Positions 1 through 6,370 of a stretch of DNA of 6,688 nucleotides are shown here, one piece after another; the first letter of the stretch is position 1; the number at the start of each line of letters is the position of its first letter. Below the pieces are notes generated by a model, which was not told the DNA's origin, did not search any database, and worked only from the letters and a program-made list of their open reading frames with translations. The position numbers and the translations under genes were made by a program. The DNA is taken from the NCBI GenBank assembly GCA_937928195.1, contig CALEYZ010000003.1:1-6688 (forward strand). Reading direction: 5' to 3'. This DNA comes from an uncultured Limnohabitans sp. (GTDB taxonomy: Bacteria; Pseudomonadota; Gammaproteobacteria; Burkholderiales; Burkholderiaceae_C).

Positions 1-52
1 CACTGCATTCACACTGCAGGGGTCACAAGTTCGAAACTTGTACTGCCCACCA
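1..52 (+). tRNA. tRNA-Val (anticodon CAC), 3' part only
   Basis: The window opens inside a tRNA. The anticodon stem pairs 3-7 (CTGCA) with 15-19 (TGCAG) around the seven-base loop TTCACAC. This places the anticodon at 10-12, CAC, which reads the valine codon GUG. A five-base variable region (20-24) follows. The T arm pairs 25-29 (ACAAG) with 37-41 (CTTGT) around TTCGAAA. The 3' acceptor strand is 42-48 (ACTGCCC), then discriminator A49 and an encoded CCA at 50-52. The D arm and 5' acceptor strand lie before the window, so the acceptor pairing cannot be checked. The valine identity rests on the anticodon and is quite secure. Confidence 0.88.
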
Positions 53-58
53 AAACTT

Positions 59-96
59 AAAAAGCGCCTACGAGAAATCGTAGGCGCTTTTTCTTT
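59..96 (+). terminator. Intrinsic terminator after tRNA-Val, probably bidirectional
   Basis: A perfect 15-base-pair stem pairs 59-73 with 78-92 around a GAAA tetraloop (74-77). The GC-rich core is GCGCC/GGCGC. The 3' arm runs into TTTTTCTTT (88-96), giving a U-tract for the tRNA transcript. Read on the other strand, the hairpin is followed by TTTTT and then AAGTTTT, so it can also end the leftward transport operon, whose last stop codon is at 117-119. Confidence 0.9.
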
Positions 97-116
97 GAGC
101 TCAGACTTACGCCTGT

Positions 117-1157
117 TTATTTCTCAATGGTTCTGCTCCAACGGCTGTTCCATTCAGGACGAACCGTGTTGATGGTGTCCCAATCCAATGCCACTGCATT
201 TTTCATGTAACCACGGAACTGGTCCATCATTTGAATGGCAGGCGCTGACGTCAATTGTGTTTTGGGGTTGGTCGGAATTTGGGTTGCGTGTTCCATCATG
301 GCGGCTTGCGCAAAGGGTTGCAACATGAATTCAGACAGTTTTTGAGCCAGCTCGGGGGCGTCGTTGTTGGCGGTGACGCACTGGCCAACCATCAACACGA
401 CAGAGCCGTCTTTGGGTTGCGCGTATTCCATGGGAATACCCTTGGCCTTGAGTCCATCCACCGCAGTGGGTGTCAATGGGAAAATAGCCGCTTCGCCAGT
501 CTGCACCATCTCGCTGAGTTTGGCAGAACTTGGGATGTATTCGAGCACGTTGGGGCCCACGGTGCTAGCCCATTTGGTGAAGCCAGGTTCGACATTTTTT
601 TCATTGCCGCCCAGTGCGCGGTTGATCATCAAGAAACCGTGCAAGCCATAGCTGCTGGAGGGCGCAGATTGAAAGACAACTTTGCCTTTGTATTTGGCAT
701 CTGCAAAATCCATCCAAGAAGTTGGCGCAGCCCATTTCTTTTCATCGAACAATTTCTTGTTGTAGCCAATGCCGGTGGTTGTCACGCTGACGCCGACTGC
801 CATGCCGCCAGCCATGATGGCGGTGGAATACAGGTCCTTCAGCACTGGGGTGTCGGCCAGTTTTTGGCACAGGCCCATGCGAACGGCGCGCATCATGACG
901 CCGTCGTCTAGATGCATGATGTGCACCGGTGGTTTTTCTTTGCTGGCTTGAACTTTTGCCAAGATGTCTGAAGAAGTGCCAGGCACCACCACAACTTTGG
1001 CGTTGAATTTTTTCTCAAATTCTGGGAATACGTATTTAACGTAGGCTTGCTCTGTGGTGCCGCCATTCATGCCGATGTAGAGCGTTTTAACTTGCGCACT
1101 GGCGCCAAATGCCGTCAGCAATGCAGCGCTGAGCAATCCGATTTTTTGAATGTTCAT
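117..1157 (-). CDS. ABC transporter periplasmic substrate-binding protein (PotD-like)
   Basis: This is the periplasmic receptor of the ABC importer encoded upstream. The 346-residue product starts with a clear Sec signal peptide: a short basic start (MNIQK), a hydrophobic core at about 7-18, and an Ala-Ser-Ala site predicting cleavage near residue 21. The mature part looks like the spermidine/putrescine-type extracellular solute-binding proteins: an early strand TLYIGMNGG, a GIGYNKKLF hinge-region segment at about 129-137, an APTSWMDF segment at 144-151, and a C-terminal REW-type ending (RPEWNSRW, 333-340). It has no lipobox, so it should be a soluble periplasmic protein. The ATG at 1157 is supported by a strong Shine-Dalgarno AAGGAG six bases upstream (1164-1169). 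It is the last gene of the operon, 128 bases after the PotC-like permease, and may have its own promoter. Its ligand is not identifiable; polyamines, amino acids or related amines are inferences from family membership. Confidence 0.9.
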   Translation of the reverse strand: MNIQKIGLLSAALLTAFGASAQVKTLYIGMNGGTTEQAYVKYVFPEFEKKFNAKVVVVPGTSSDILAKVQASKEKPPVHIMHLDDGVMMRAVRMGLCQKLADTPVLKDLYSTAIMAGGMAVGVSVTTTGIGYNKKLFDEKKWAAPTSWMDFADAKYKGKVVFQSAPSSSYGLHGFLMINRALGGNEKNVEPGFTKWASTVGPNVLEYIPSSAKLSEMVQTGEAAIFPLTPTAVDGLKAKGIPMEYAQPKDGSVVLMVGQCVTANNDAPELAQKLSEFMLQPFAQAAMMEHATQIPTNPKTQLTSAPAIQMMDQFRGYMKNAVALDWDTINTVRPEWNSRWSRTIEK

Positions 1158-1170
1158 TGTCTTCTCCTTG

Positions 1171-1184
1171 ATCGCCTTAGCGAT
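1171..1184 (-). other. Small hairpin just upstream of the binding-protein ribosome site
   Basis: ATCGC (1171-1175) and GCGAT (1180-1184) form a perfect five-base-pair stem with a four-base loop. On the - strand mRNA it ends one base before the CAAGGAG ribosome-binding sequence (1170-1164). It could stabilise the 5' end of a processed binding-protein message or affect ribosome access. A stem this short can occur by chance. Confidence 0.3.
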
Positions 1185-1208
1185 TTAATTGTCAAAGGTG
1201 GTGGTGTG

Positions 1209-1237
1209 GTTTTAGAAATTAGGGCTTGAATTTGCAA
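1209..1237 (-). promoter_or_regulatory. Possible internal promoter for the binding-protein gene
   Basis: On the - strand, TTGCAA (1237-1232) and TAAAAC (1214-1209) are separated by 17 bases. Each matches four of six positions of the sigma-70 -35 and -10 consensus. Transcription would begin near 1202, giving a leader of about 45 bases before the ATG at 1157. The matches are weak. The idea is helped mainly by the 128-base gap and by the usual need for more receptor than membrane components. Confidence 0.28.
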
Positions 1238-1285
1238 GTGCATCGTCATGGGGCCATGTGTGATCTCCGTTTGCTTATTTGCTCA

Positions 1286-2077
1286 TTATTTTTGACCGAC
1301 CAGCACTTTGTCCAGCCCATACAAGCGGTCCAGTGCAAACATGGTCACCGCCGTGAGTGCAATGATGAGTGCCGAGACAGCCGCCATCATGGGGTCGATT
1401 GATTCGGTGGCCAGCATGTACATGCGGACAGGCAAGGTGATGGTTTGCGGCGATGTGATGAAGACCGACATGGTGACTTCGTCAAAACTGTTGATGAAGG
1501 CCAAAATCCAGCCGCCTGCAATGCCAGGCAACATGAGAGGCAAGGTGATGCGCTTGAAGACCACCCAAGGCTTTGCGCCCAGGGAGGCGGCCGCTTGTTC
1601 TACGTTTTGTTCTGCACCCACCAGCGCCGTGATCATGAGCCGCAATGCGTAGGGCGTCACGATGATGACATGGGCCAGTGTCAGCCATTCAAATGAACCT
1701 TTGGCGCCGATGAGGGTGAACAGTCTGAGCATGGCGACACCCAGCACCAAATGCGGAACGATCAAAGGGCTCATCAAGAGACCTTGCACCAGTTGTTTGC
1801 CAACAAAGTTGTAGCGGGTGATGGCGATGGCGGCAGGCACCGTCATCGCCACAGAGATGGTGGCCGCCAACCCTGCCAGAACCAAACTGTTCCAAAACGA
1901 TTGCAATAAATCGCTGTGCTCAAAAACCGCCGAGAACCAGCGCAATGAATAGCCGCCCCAAGGAATTTGCAGTGTGTTGGAGGGCGTAAAAGCCACCAGG
2001 CAAATGACCACCAGCGGTGCCAACATGAAGGCGAGCACCAGTGTGTGAAAGAGGAGGGCGAGTGGGCCGTTTTTCAT
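1286..2077 (-). CDS. ABC transporter permease, PotC-like
   Basis: This is one of two inner-membrane permeases of the importer, 263 residues long, close to the usual PotC size. About six hydrophobic segments can be seen, near residues 8-30, 62-87, 96-120, 132-152, 184-208 and 231-250. Between the fourth and fifth lies the EAA loop that docks on the ATPase: EQAAASLGAKPWVVFKRITLP at about 160-180, with the conserved Gly of the AASLGA core followed by the LPLMLPG turn. A Ser-Phe-Asp-Glu sequence in segment five (SFDE, 197-200) is typical of PotC-type permeases. The ATG at 2077 overlaps the stop of the PotB-like gene by four bases (ATGA), so translation is probably coupled. There is no strong Shine-Dalgarno, consistent with re-initiation. 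Stop TAA at 1286. Confidence 0.92.
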   Translation of the reverse strand: MKNGPLALLFHTLVLAFMLAPLVVICLVAFTPSNTLQIPWGGYSLRWFSAVFEHSDLLQSFWNSLVLAGLAATISVAMTVPAAIAITRYNFVGKQLVQGLLMSPLIVPHLVLGVAMLRLFTLIGAKGSFEWLTLAHVIIVTPYALRLMITALVGAEQNVEQAAASLGAKPWVVFKRITLPLMLPGIAGGWILAFINSFDEVTMSVFITSPQTITLPVRMYMLATESIDPMMAAVSALIIALTAVTMFALDRLYGLDKVLVGQK

Positions 2078-2928
2078 GATCCCATGCGACGCGCGTAGCG
2101 TCCCTCCATCAGCGTCTGCGTGACATACATGACCAGCAAATTGACCAGCAGCAAAATCAAGGCGATGGCGGCGCCTAACGGCCAGTTGAGTTCATGCAAG
2201 TACTCGTCGTAAATCAGGGTAGCGACCATCTTGACCCTTCGGCCGCCCACCAAGCCTGGAATGGCGAATGCGCTTGCGCTGAGTGCAAACACAATCAAAG
2301 CACCCGACAGCATGCCAGGGGTAATTTGCGGCAAGACAACTCGCCACCACACCTGAAACTTTGACGCACCCAGTGACAGTGCTGCATTTTCAATTTGAGG
2401 ATCGAGTTTTTGCAACGAGGTCCAAACTGGAATGACCATGAAGGGCAACATCACATGCACCAATGCAATGATGACGGCCGTGGGGGTGTAGAGAATTCGG
2501 ACACGGTCAAGTCCGAGGCTTTGCAAGAAACTGTTCAGCAAACCTGCGGGCCCCAACACGAGGCTCCATCCAAATGCTCTGACCACGACGGAGATCAGCA
2601 AAGGGGAGAGGATGATCACCAAGAAGAACGAGCGCCAGGGTGCCCGCATTCTGCTTAAGACATAGGCTTCGGGGGCGCCAATCAGCACGCACAGCAAGGT
2701 GGTCGAAAGTGACACCCAGGCGGTTCTTCCAAAAACCTCCCAGTAAAACGGATCGTTCACGATGTGTTTGTACACATCCAATGTGTAGCCAGGAACAATG
2801 CCGACTTGATGATCAAAGCGCTGGAAGGATAAAAAGAAAGTTAAGAGAAACGGAAACAGAACCATCAGGCCGAACAAGCCCAGTGCGGGCGCGCTCAGGA
2901 AATAAGGGGTTCTTGTCTTGTTGATCAC
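2074..2928 (-). CDS. ABC transporter permease, PotB-like
   Basis: This is the second inner-membrane permease, 284 residues, expected to pair with the PotC-like protein as a heterodimer. Hydrophobic segments lie near 11-33, 68-93, 100-122, 146-168, 203-225 and 250-272. The EAA coupling loop is at about 180-205: ENAALSLGASKFQVWWRVVLP followed by the QITPG turn. The PGYTLD segment at 46-51 lies in the first periplasmic loop, as in other PotB proteins. The start is GTG at 2928, overlapping the ATPase stop by four bases (GTGA). No better start exists close by, and the product begins right before the first membrane segment. Together with the ATGA overlap at its 3' end, this shows a tightly coupled ATPase-PotB-PotC block. 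Confidence 0.92.
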   Translation of the reverse strand: MINKTRTPYFLSAPALGLFGLMVLFPFLLTFFLSFQRFDHQVGIVPGYTLDVYKHIVNDPFYWEVFGRTAWVSLSTTLLCVLIGAPEAYVLSRMRAPWRSFFLVIILSPLLISVVVRAFGWSLVLGPAGLLNSFLQSLGLDRVRILYTPTAVIIALVHVMLPFMVIPVWTSLQKLDPQIENAALSLGASKFQVWWRVVLPQITPGMLSGALIVFALSASAFAIPGLVGGRRVKMVATLIYDEYLHELNWPLGAAIALILLLVNLLVMYVTQTLMEGRYARRMGS

Positions 2929-3992
2929 TTCAAGGCCTCGGGGGCTGACATCACTTTAAAGTGCGCGTCTTCCCATGTCAGGTGTTCAACACTCGCTTCA
3001 TTTTTAGGCGCCATGCCGTCGTTGATGCAGCTCACCTCCAATTCGCCAAGTTCACTTTCAACGCGGTACAGCCAAAGGTTGCCCAGGAAAAACCGCTCTT
3101 TAATTTGCACTTTCAGTTTCTGGTTGTCAGAGGCTTGGGCGAATTTCAGCTTTTCGGGGCGGATGCTTAAAGTGACCTTGCTGCCCTCATGACCGAGCGG
3201 CTCATGTGTTTGCACCTGAAGGTCGGTACTCAGTTGTAGCGTTCCAGTGCGCACATTGGCAGACAAGAAATTTGTTTTGCCGACAAATGTAGAAACAAAT
3301 TTGCTGTCTGAGGATTCGTACAAAGCATGAGGCGCGTCAATTTGCTGAATACGACCGCTGTCCATCACCACCACGCGGTCACTGATGGACAAAGCTTCAG
3401 CCTGATCATGCGTCACCATCAATGTGGTGGTGCCCAGTTTGCGTTGAATTCTGCGCAGTTCAAACTGCATGGCCTCACGCAACTTGGCATCGAGGTTGGA
3501 CAAGGGTTCGTCCAGCAACAAGACAGGGGGCTCAATGACGATGGCCCTGGCCAGCGCCACCCGTTGCCTTTGCCCACCGGAAAGGTCTCTGGGGTACCTG
3601 TCTGCATAGTCAGCCAGTTGAACCATGGCCAAGATTCGGTTCACTCTTTCTGTGCGCTCGACAGGGTCCATGCCGCGCATTTCAAGACCAAAACTGACGT
3701 TCTCTCGCACCGTCATGTGCGGAAACAAGGCGTAACTTTGGAAGACGATGCCCAAGCCTCTTTCGTTGGGGGGCAGGTGAGTGATGCTTTTGCCGTTGAG
3801 CAAAATATCGCCCGCAGAGGGTTGTACAAAGCCCGCCAGCAATTGAAGCGTGGTGGTTTTGCCGCAACCAGAGGGCCCCAGAAGACTGATGAACTCTCCC
3901 TGTGAAACCGACAGGTTGAAGTCGCTCAATGCGGACATTTTGCCGTAGGACTTGCTCAAACCTTGCAGTGATAAATAGTCAGTGTGGTTCAC
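2925..3992 (-). CDS. ABC transporter ATP-binding protein, PotA-like
   Basis: This is the cytoplasmic ATPase that powers the importer, 355 residues, the normal length for the polyamine/iron/sugar importer class. All nucleotide-binding motifs are intact: Walker A GPSGCGKT (39-46), Q-loop Gln85, signature LSGGQ (137-141), Walker B VLLLDEP with catalytic Glu162 (157-163), D-loop SNLD (165-168) and switch His195. A C-terminal TOBE-type regulatory domain occupies roughly 235-350, including the SIRPEKL motif (276-282). The start is GTG at 3992. An in-frame stop lies only four codons upstream (TGA, 4004-4002) and no other start codon intervenes, so the start is well fixed even though I see no Shine-Dalgarno in front of it. 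It begins 46 bases after the oxidoreductase stop and overlaps the PotB-like gene by four bases. Confidence 0.93.
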   Translation of the reverse strand: MNHTDYLSLQGLSKSYGKMSALSDFNLSVSQGEFISLLGPSGCGKTTTLQLLAGFVQPSAGDILLNGKSITHLPPNERGLGIVFQSYALFPHMTVRENVSFGLEMRGMDPVERTERVNRILAMVQLADYADRYPRDLSGGQRQRVALARAIVIEPPVLLLDEPLSNLDAKLREAMQFELRRIQRKLGTTTLMVTHDQAEALSISDRVVVMDSGRIQQIDAPHALYESSDSKFVSTFVGKTNFLSANVRTGTLQLSTDLQVQTHEPLGHEGSKVTLSIRPEKLKFAQASDNQKLKVQIKERFFLGNLWLYRVESELGELEVSCINDGMAPKNEASVEHLTWEDAHFKVMSAPEALK

Positions 3993-4038
3993 AGTTTGCT
4001 GTCAGTGGTGGCGATCAATGAAGGAGATGGTAACGCGG

Positions 4039-5334
4039 TCATGACTCAAGTCCTGCCTTTCGACTTTCCCAAGCAGAAATGACTTTGAACCCAAGCGCTC
4101 TGAAGGGGTCTGGCAGAATTTTGTTGGCAGTGCCGTACGCTTTGAGTATTTGCGGGTCTGTTCTGTTGGAATGTGCGAGTTCAGCCAAATAGCTGCCCAG
4201 CGCAGTTCCTTTCACAATGCCTGAACCGTTGCAGCCGGCTGAGGCATAAAGCCCTGGCGCCAAGCTGCCGACGTAGGGTGATCCGTTCAGGGTCAAGGCG
4301 GTGACGCCGCCCCAGACATGCTCAAGGCGGATGTGCGACAACTCGGGGTAGCGGTTGTGAAAACGTCGGTGCAGTGCATCGTGCACCACAGACTCGCTCA
4401 AACTGTTCTCATAAGCGTAAAGTGACCGAACCAACAAGCGGTCTGCGCCAACGCGTCGAACAGTTGTGCCCAATCTGTGTGCTGGCAATACGCCCCAGCT
4501 TTCCAAGGACCCGAAGCTTGCGATTTCAGAGGGCTTCAGTGGCTCGGTGATGCCGGCATAGGTGTGAATGGTGACAACCTTGTCTTGAAGGTAGCCAAAA
4601 TATTTAACAGACGCGTTGGTGGCCATGATGACCTGGTCTGCCGTGATTTGGGCCGAACTTGTCTTCAGTTGCCACTTCTTGCCATGCTGTTTTAGATCAA
4701 GCACGGGTGAATTTTCATGCACTTGAATTTGTTGGGGCAGTGCGCTCAGCATGCCCCGGATCAGGGCCGCGGGTTGAACCAAATGGCCGGTGTCCGTGTG
4801 AACGCCGAATTTGTAATAGCTTGTCCCAATGAGCTTGTGAAGCGCCGACTCATCCAATGTGTTGGTAGGGTGCCCCGTTGCTTCAAGTGCTTGCTGAATT
4901 TTGCGCAAGGTATTTGCACCCTCTGGGGTTGCGGCTGCTCGAATTCTGCCGCTGGCATGAAAGTCACACGCAATGTGGTGGTCTTCGATAATTTTCTGCA
5001 AACCATCAAACGCTTCACTGTTGAAGCCATTCAAAATGTTGTTTTGTTCGATGGCTTCGGCCGAGTTGCTGCTGGGATACTCGTTGCGAGACAAAAAGCC
5101 AGAGTTGCGTGCAGAAGAACCTTCGCCGACCGTGCTGGCTTCTAGCAAGACGATGCTTGCATTGGGATTGAGCTCGCTAAGCCGCCTTGCAGCAGCCATG
5201 CCCGTAAAACCTGCCCCTACCACCACATACTGAACATCCAAATTGCCGATGACAGGCGAGAGGGCTTCTCTGCTGGGCAAGAGCGCATTCCAACCACAGG
5301 GCTGCGTGTAAATGGGGAATGCGTTTTTTTTCAT
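4039..5334 (-). CDS. FAD-dependent oxidoreductase, DAO family (PuuB-like)
   Basis: This is a flavoenzyme of the D-amino-acid oxidase/glycine oxidase fold, expected to oxidise a C-N bond of an amine or amino acid in the cytoplasm. From the chosen start it has 431 residues, near the length of gamma-glutamylputrescine oxidoreductase. The N-terminal Rossmann fold shows GAGFTG (40-45), with Glu65 ending the second strand (IVLLEA) to bind the FAD ribose. Then come the SSARNSG segment (73-79) that typically contacts the flavin, WGG at 341-343, and a C-terminal FAD motif GCNGSG (367-372). The frame stays open up to an ATG at 5463, which would add 43 residues. I prefer ATG 5334, because the longer form would cover the whole control region and leave only 11 bases to the divergent regulator. 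No clear Shine-Dalgarno precedes 5334. It is the first gene of the transport operon, so its substrate is probably the imported solute or a derivative. A PuuB role specifically is only an inference. Confidence 0.85.
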   Translation of the reverse strand: MKKNAFPIYTQPCGWNALLPSREALSPVIGNLDVQYVVVGAGFTGMAAARRLSELNPNASIVLLEASTVGEGSSARNSGFLSRNEYPSSNSAEAIEQNNILNGFNSEAFDGLQKIIEDHHIACDFHASGRIRAAATPEGANTLRKIQQALEATGHPTNTLDESALHKLIGTSYYKFGVHTDTGHLVQPAALIRGMLSALPQQIQVHENSPVLDLKQHGKKWQLKTSSAQITADQVIMATNASVKYFGYLQDKVVTIHTYAGITEPLKPSEIASFGSLESWGVLPAHRLGTTVRRVGADRLLVRSLYAYENSLSESVVHDALHRRFHNRYPELSHIRLEHVWGGVTALTLNGSPYVGSLAPGLYASAGCNGSGIVKGTALGSYLAELAHSNRTDPQILKAYGTANKILPDPFRALGFKVISAWESRKAGLES

Positions 5335-5345
5335 AGCGTGTGGGC

Positions 5346-5375
5346 ATCGTAGTTCACGAAGGAAGCCAGGGTCAA
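5346..5375 (-). promoter_or_regulatory. Candidate promoter of the oxidoreductase-transport operon
   Basis: On the - strand, TTGACC (5375-5370, five of six to the -35 consensus) is followed after 18 bases by TACGAT (5351-5346, four of six to the -10). Transcription would start near 5339, only about five bases before the ATG at 5334, making a nearly leaderless message. This would fit the absence of a Shine-Dalgarno there. The inverted repeats at 5385-5469 would then lie upstream of the -35, a position typical of activators. The prediction is by eye and tentative. Confidence 0.35.
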
Positions 5376-5384
5376 TAGATGCAA

Positions 5385-5399
5385 TTCCGAAAACGGGAA
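5385..5399. promoter_or_regulatory. Candidate IclR-type operator A (TTCC-N7-GGAA)
   Basis: The site TTCCGAAAACGGGAA has perfect four-base arms, TTCC (5385-5388) and GGAA (5396-5399), around seven bases. It lies in the control region between the divergent oxidoreductase and iclR-type genes. TTCC/GGAA half sites are familiar from IclR-family operators, although the E. coli IclR box has the arms in the opposite order. Confidence 0.5.
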
Positions 5400-5414
5400 A
5401 ATACCGATGGCTTA

Positions 5415-5429
5415 TTCCGTTATTTGGAA
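5415..5429. promoter_or_regulatory. Candidate IclR-type operator B (TTCC-N7-GGAA)
   Basis: The site TTCCGTTATTTGGAA repeats the layout of operator A exactly: TTCC (5415-5418), seven bases, GGAA (5426-5429). It starts exactly 30 bases after A, close to three helical turns, so both would sit on roughly the same DNA face. It is flanked by TTA and TAA-rich sequence that extends the dyad loosely. Confidence 0.55.
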
Positions 5430-5454
5430 ATAAAGTAAATTTCAACCCGTTTAA

Positions 5455-5469
5455 ATCCAACATGTGGAA
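5455..5469. promoter_or_regulatory. Candidate IclR-type operator C, overlapping the regulator's start region
   Basis: The site ATCCAACATGTGGAA is a degenerate third copy with arms TCCA (5456-5459) and TGGA (5465-5468) and the same 15-base span. It begins 40 bases after B. Its right arm GGAA (5466-5469) lies five bases before the TTG start at 5475 and is the nearest thing to a Shine-Dalgarno. Protein bound here could therefore block expression of the regulator itself. Confidence 0.4.
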
Positions 5470-5474
5470 TCAAA

Positions 5475-6296
5475 TTGCAACAAAAATCTGAGAGCAGTGT
5501 CACAAGTCTGAAGCGCGCAATTGAGCTTCTGCAAGCTTTAAGTGAATTAGGTCCCAGCCGCATCAGCGATTTGTCGCGCCATTTGGGCTACACACAAGCC
5601 ACTACCCATCGCTTGTTGCAGCAATTGACCGAAGGCGAATTGGTGTGCCAGTACACAAATGACAAACGGTATGCACTTGGCTTGGGTCTGGCCACTTTGG
5701 CCACGCATGCGGTAGAGCAGGTCTCGCATGGGGGCGAGGGGCCTGGTGGGCTCAAATCGCTTTGCCGTCCCGTGCTTGCGCGATTGGGCGCGGCCTTGGG
5801 TGAAAGTGTGTTCTTCTTTGTGCGTTCGGGTTTTGACGCGGTGTGCCTTGACCGTTGGGAGGGCCAGTTTCCCATTCGTACCCTCACGGGTGATGTGGGC
5901 GGCCGAGTGCCGCTGGGCGGTGGACAAGGTGCCATGGCCATCCTGGCACACCTGGCACCAGATGAATGCGAAGAAATTCTGCGTTACAACGTGCCGCGCC
6001 TGATGGGCTTGGGAACATTGGATGGCGTACAGCTGAGGGCTGCAATTTTAAAAACCAAACAGCAAGGCTATTCTGCAGAAGACACGGGCGTCATTGAGGG
6101 TGTGGCAGCCGTGGCTGTGCCGGTGTGGGACGCAGCGGGCCAGGTCATTGGTGCCTTGAGTGTGGCGACACTGTCCACCCGACTGAGTGGCGACAGGTTG
6201 TCTGTGGTGGTGGACTTGCTGAAAAAAGAAGCGGCTTTGTTAAGTCCGCAAATTAATCCGTTTGATCGTGCTTTGAGACGGTCTACAAGGCCTTAA
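5475..6296 (+). CDS. IclR-family transcriptional regulator
   Basis: This is a DNA-binding regulator of 273 residues, the normal size for the family. The N-terminal winged helix-turn-helix covers about residues 10-68. The helix pair is in ISDLSRHLGYTQATTHRLL (30-48), and the wing is LVCQYTNDKRYALG (56-69). A linker leads to the C-terminal effector-binding domain at about 95-258, with the family segments GGRVPLGGGQGAMAILA (142-158) and GVIEGVAAVAVPV (205-217). Members use this domain to sense small organic molecules. The start is TTG at 5475. An in-frame stop lies at 5436-5438 and no ATG or GTG precedes the conserved domain, so TTG is the best start despite only a weak GGAA ribosome site. It is divergent from the oxidoreductase-transport operon, which makes that operon its likely target. 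Whether it represses or activates cannot be decided from the sequence. Confidence 0.92.
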   Translation: MQQKSESSVTSLKRAIELLQALSELGPSRISDLSRHLGYTQATTHRLLQQLTEGELVCQYTNDKRYALGLGLATLATHAVEQVSHGGEGPGGLKSLCRPVLARLGAALGESVFFFVRSGFDAVCLDRWEGQFPIRTLTGDVGGRVPLGGGQGAMAILAHLAPDECEEILRYNVPRLMGLGTLDGVQLRAAILKTKQQGYSAEDTGVIEGVAAVAVPVWDAAGQVIGALSVATLSTRLSGDRLSVVVDLLKKEAALLSPQINPFDRALRRSTRP

Positions 6297-6343
6297 GTCT
6301 CTGGGTATCACAAGGACACCGATCTTTATTCTGTTTTCTGGCG

Positions 6344-6358
6344 ACATCCGACGGATGT
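6344..6358. repeat. 15-base palindrome in the convergent spacer
   Basis: ACATCCG and CGGATGT are perfect seven-base arms around one central A. It lies in the 78-base spacer between the regulator stop (6296) and the receptor stop (6375), where terminators are expected. No U-tract follows on either strand, so a standard intrinsic terminator is not supported. As RNA it could fold into a six-pair stem with a three-base loop. Confidence 0.5.
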
Positions 6359-6370
6359 ATTCACACAATG

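Noticed and set aside
1..116. tRNA 3' end as an integration site for a genomic island
   Set aside because: No integrase, direct repeat of the tRNA 3' end or mobile gene is visible. The neighbouring genes look like ordinary chromosomal metabolism.
255..911. Long + strand open frame (218 codons) opposite the binding-protein gene
   Set aside because: It is fully antisense to a well supported coding sequence, has no recognisable domain or signal, and its composition follows from the codon pattern of the true gene.
1164..1195. TTGACA on the - strand (1194-1189) as a -35 box for the binding-protein gene
   Set aside because: The match to -35 is perfect, but no -10 sequence lies 16-18 bases on. That stretch is the hairpin and ribosome site instead.
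1247..1258. CATGG-GG-CCATG near-palindrome in the gap before the binding-protein gene
   Set aside because: The arms are short with a two-base centre that cannot form a stable RNA loop, and there is no second copy nearby.
3327..3905. Long + strand open frame (192 codons) opposite the ABC ATPase
   Set aside because: It is a shadow of the conserved ATPase on the other strand. Its His/Gln-rich product shows no family features.
4021..4082. AAGGAG at 4021 followed by ATG at 4041 on the + strand, a 13-codon frame
   Set aside because: The spacing of 14 bases is too long, the peptide is tiny, and it is antisense to the end of the oxidoreductase. Chance is the simpler explanation.
5547..5951. - strand open frames opposite the IclR regulator
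   Set aside because: They overlap a complete regulator with clear domains. The products are low in structure-like pattern and have no plausible neighbours.
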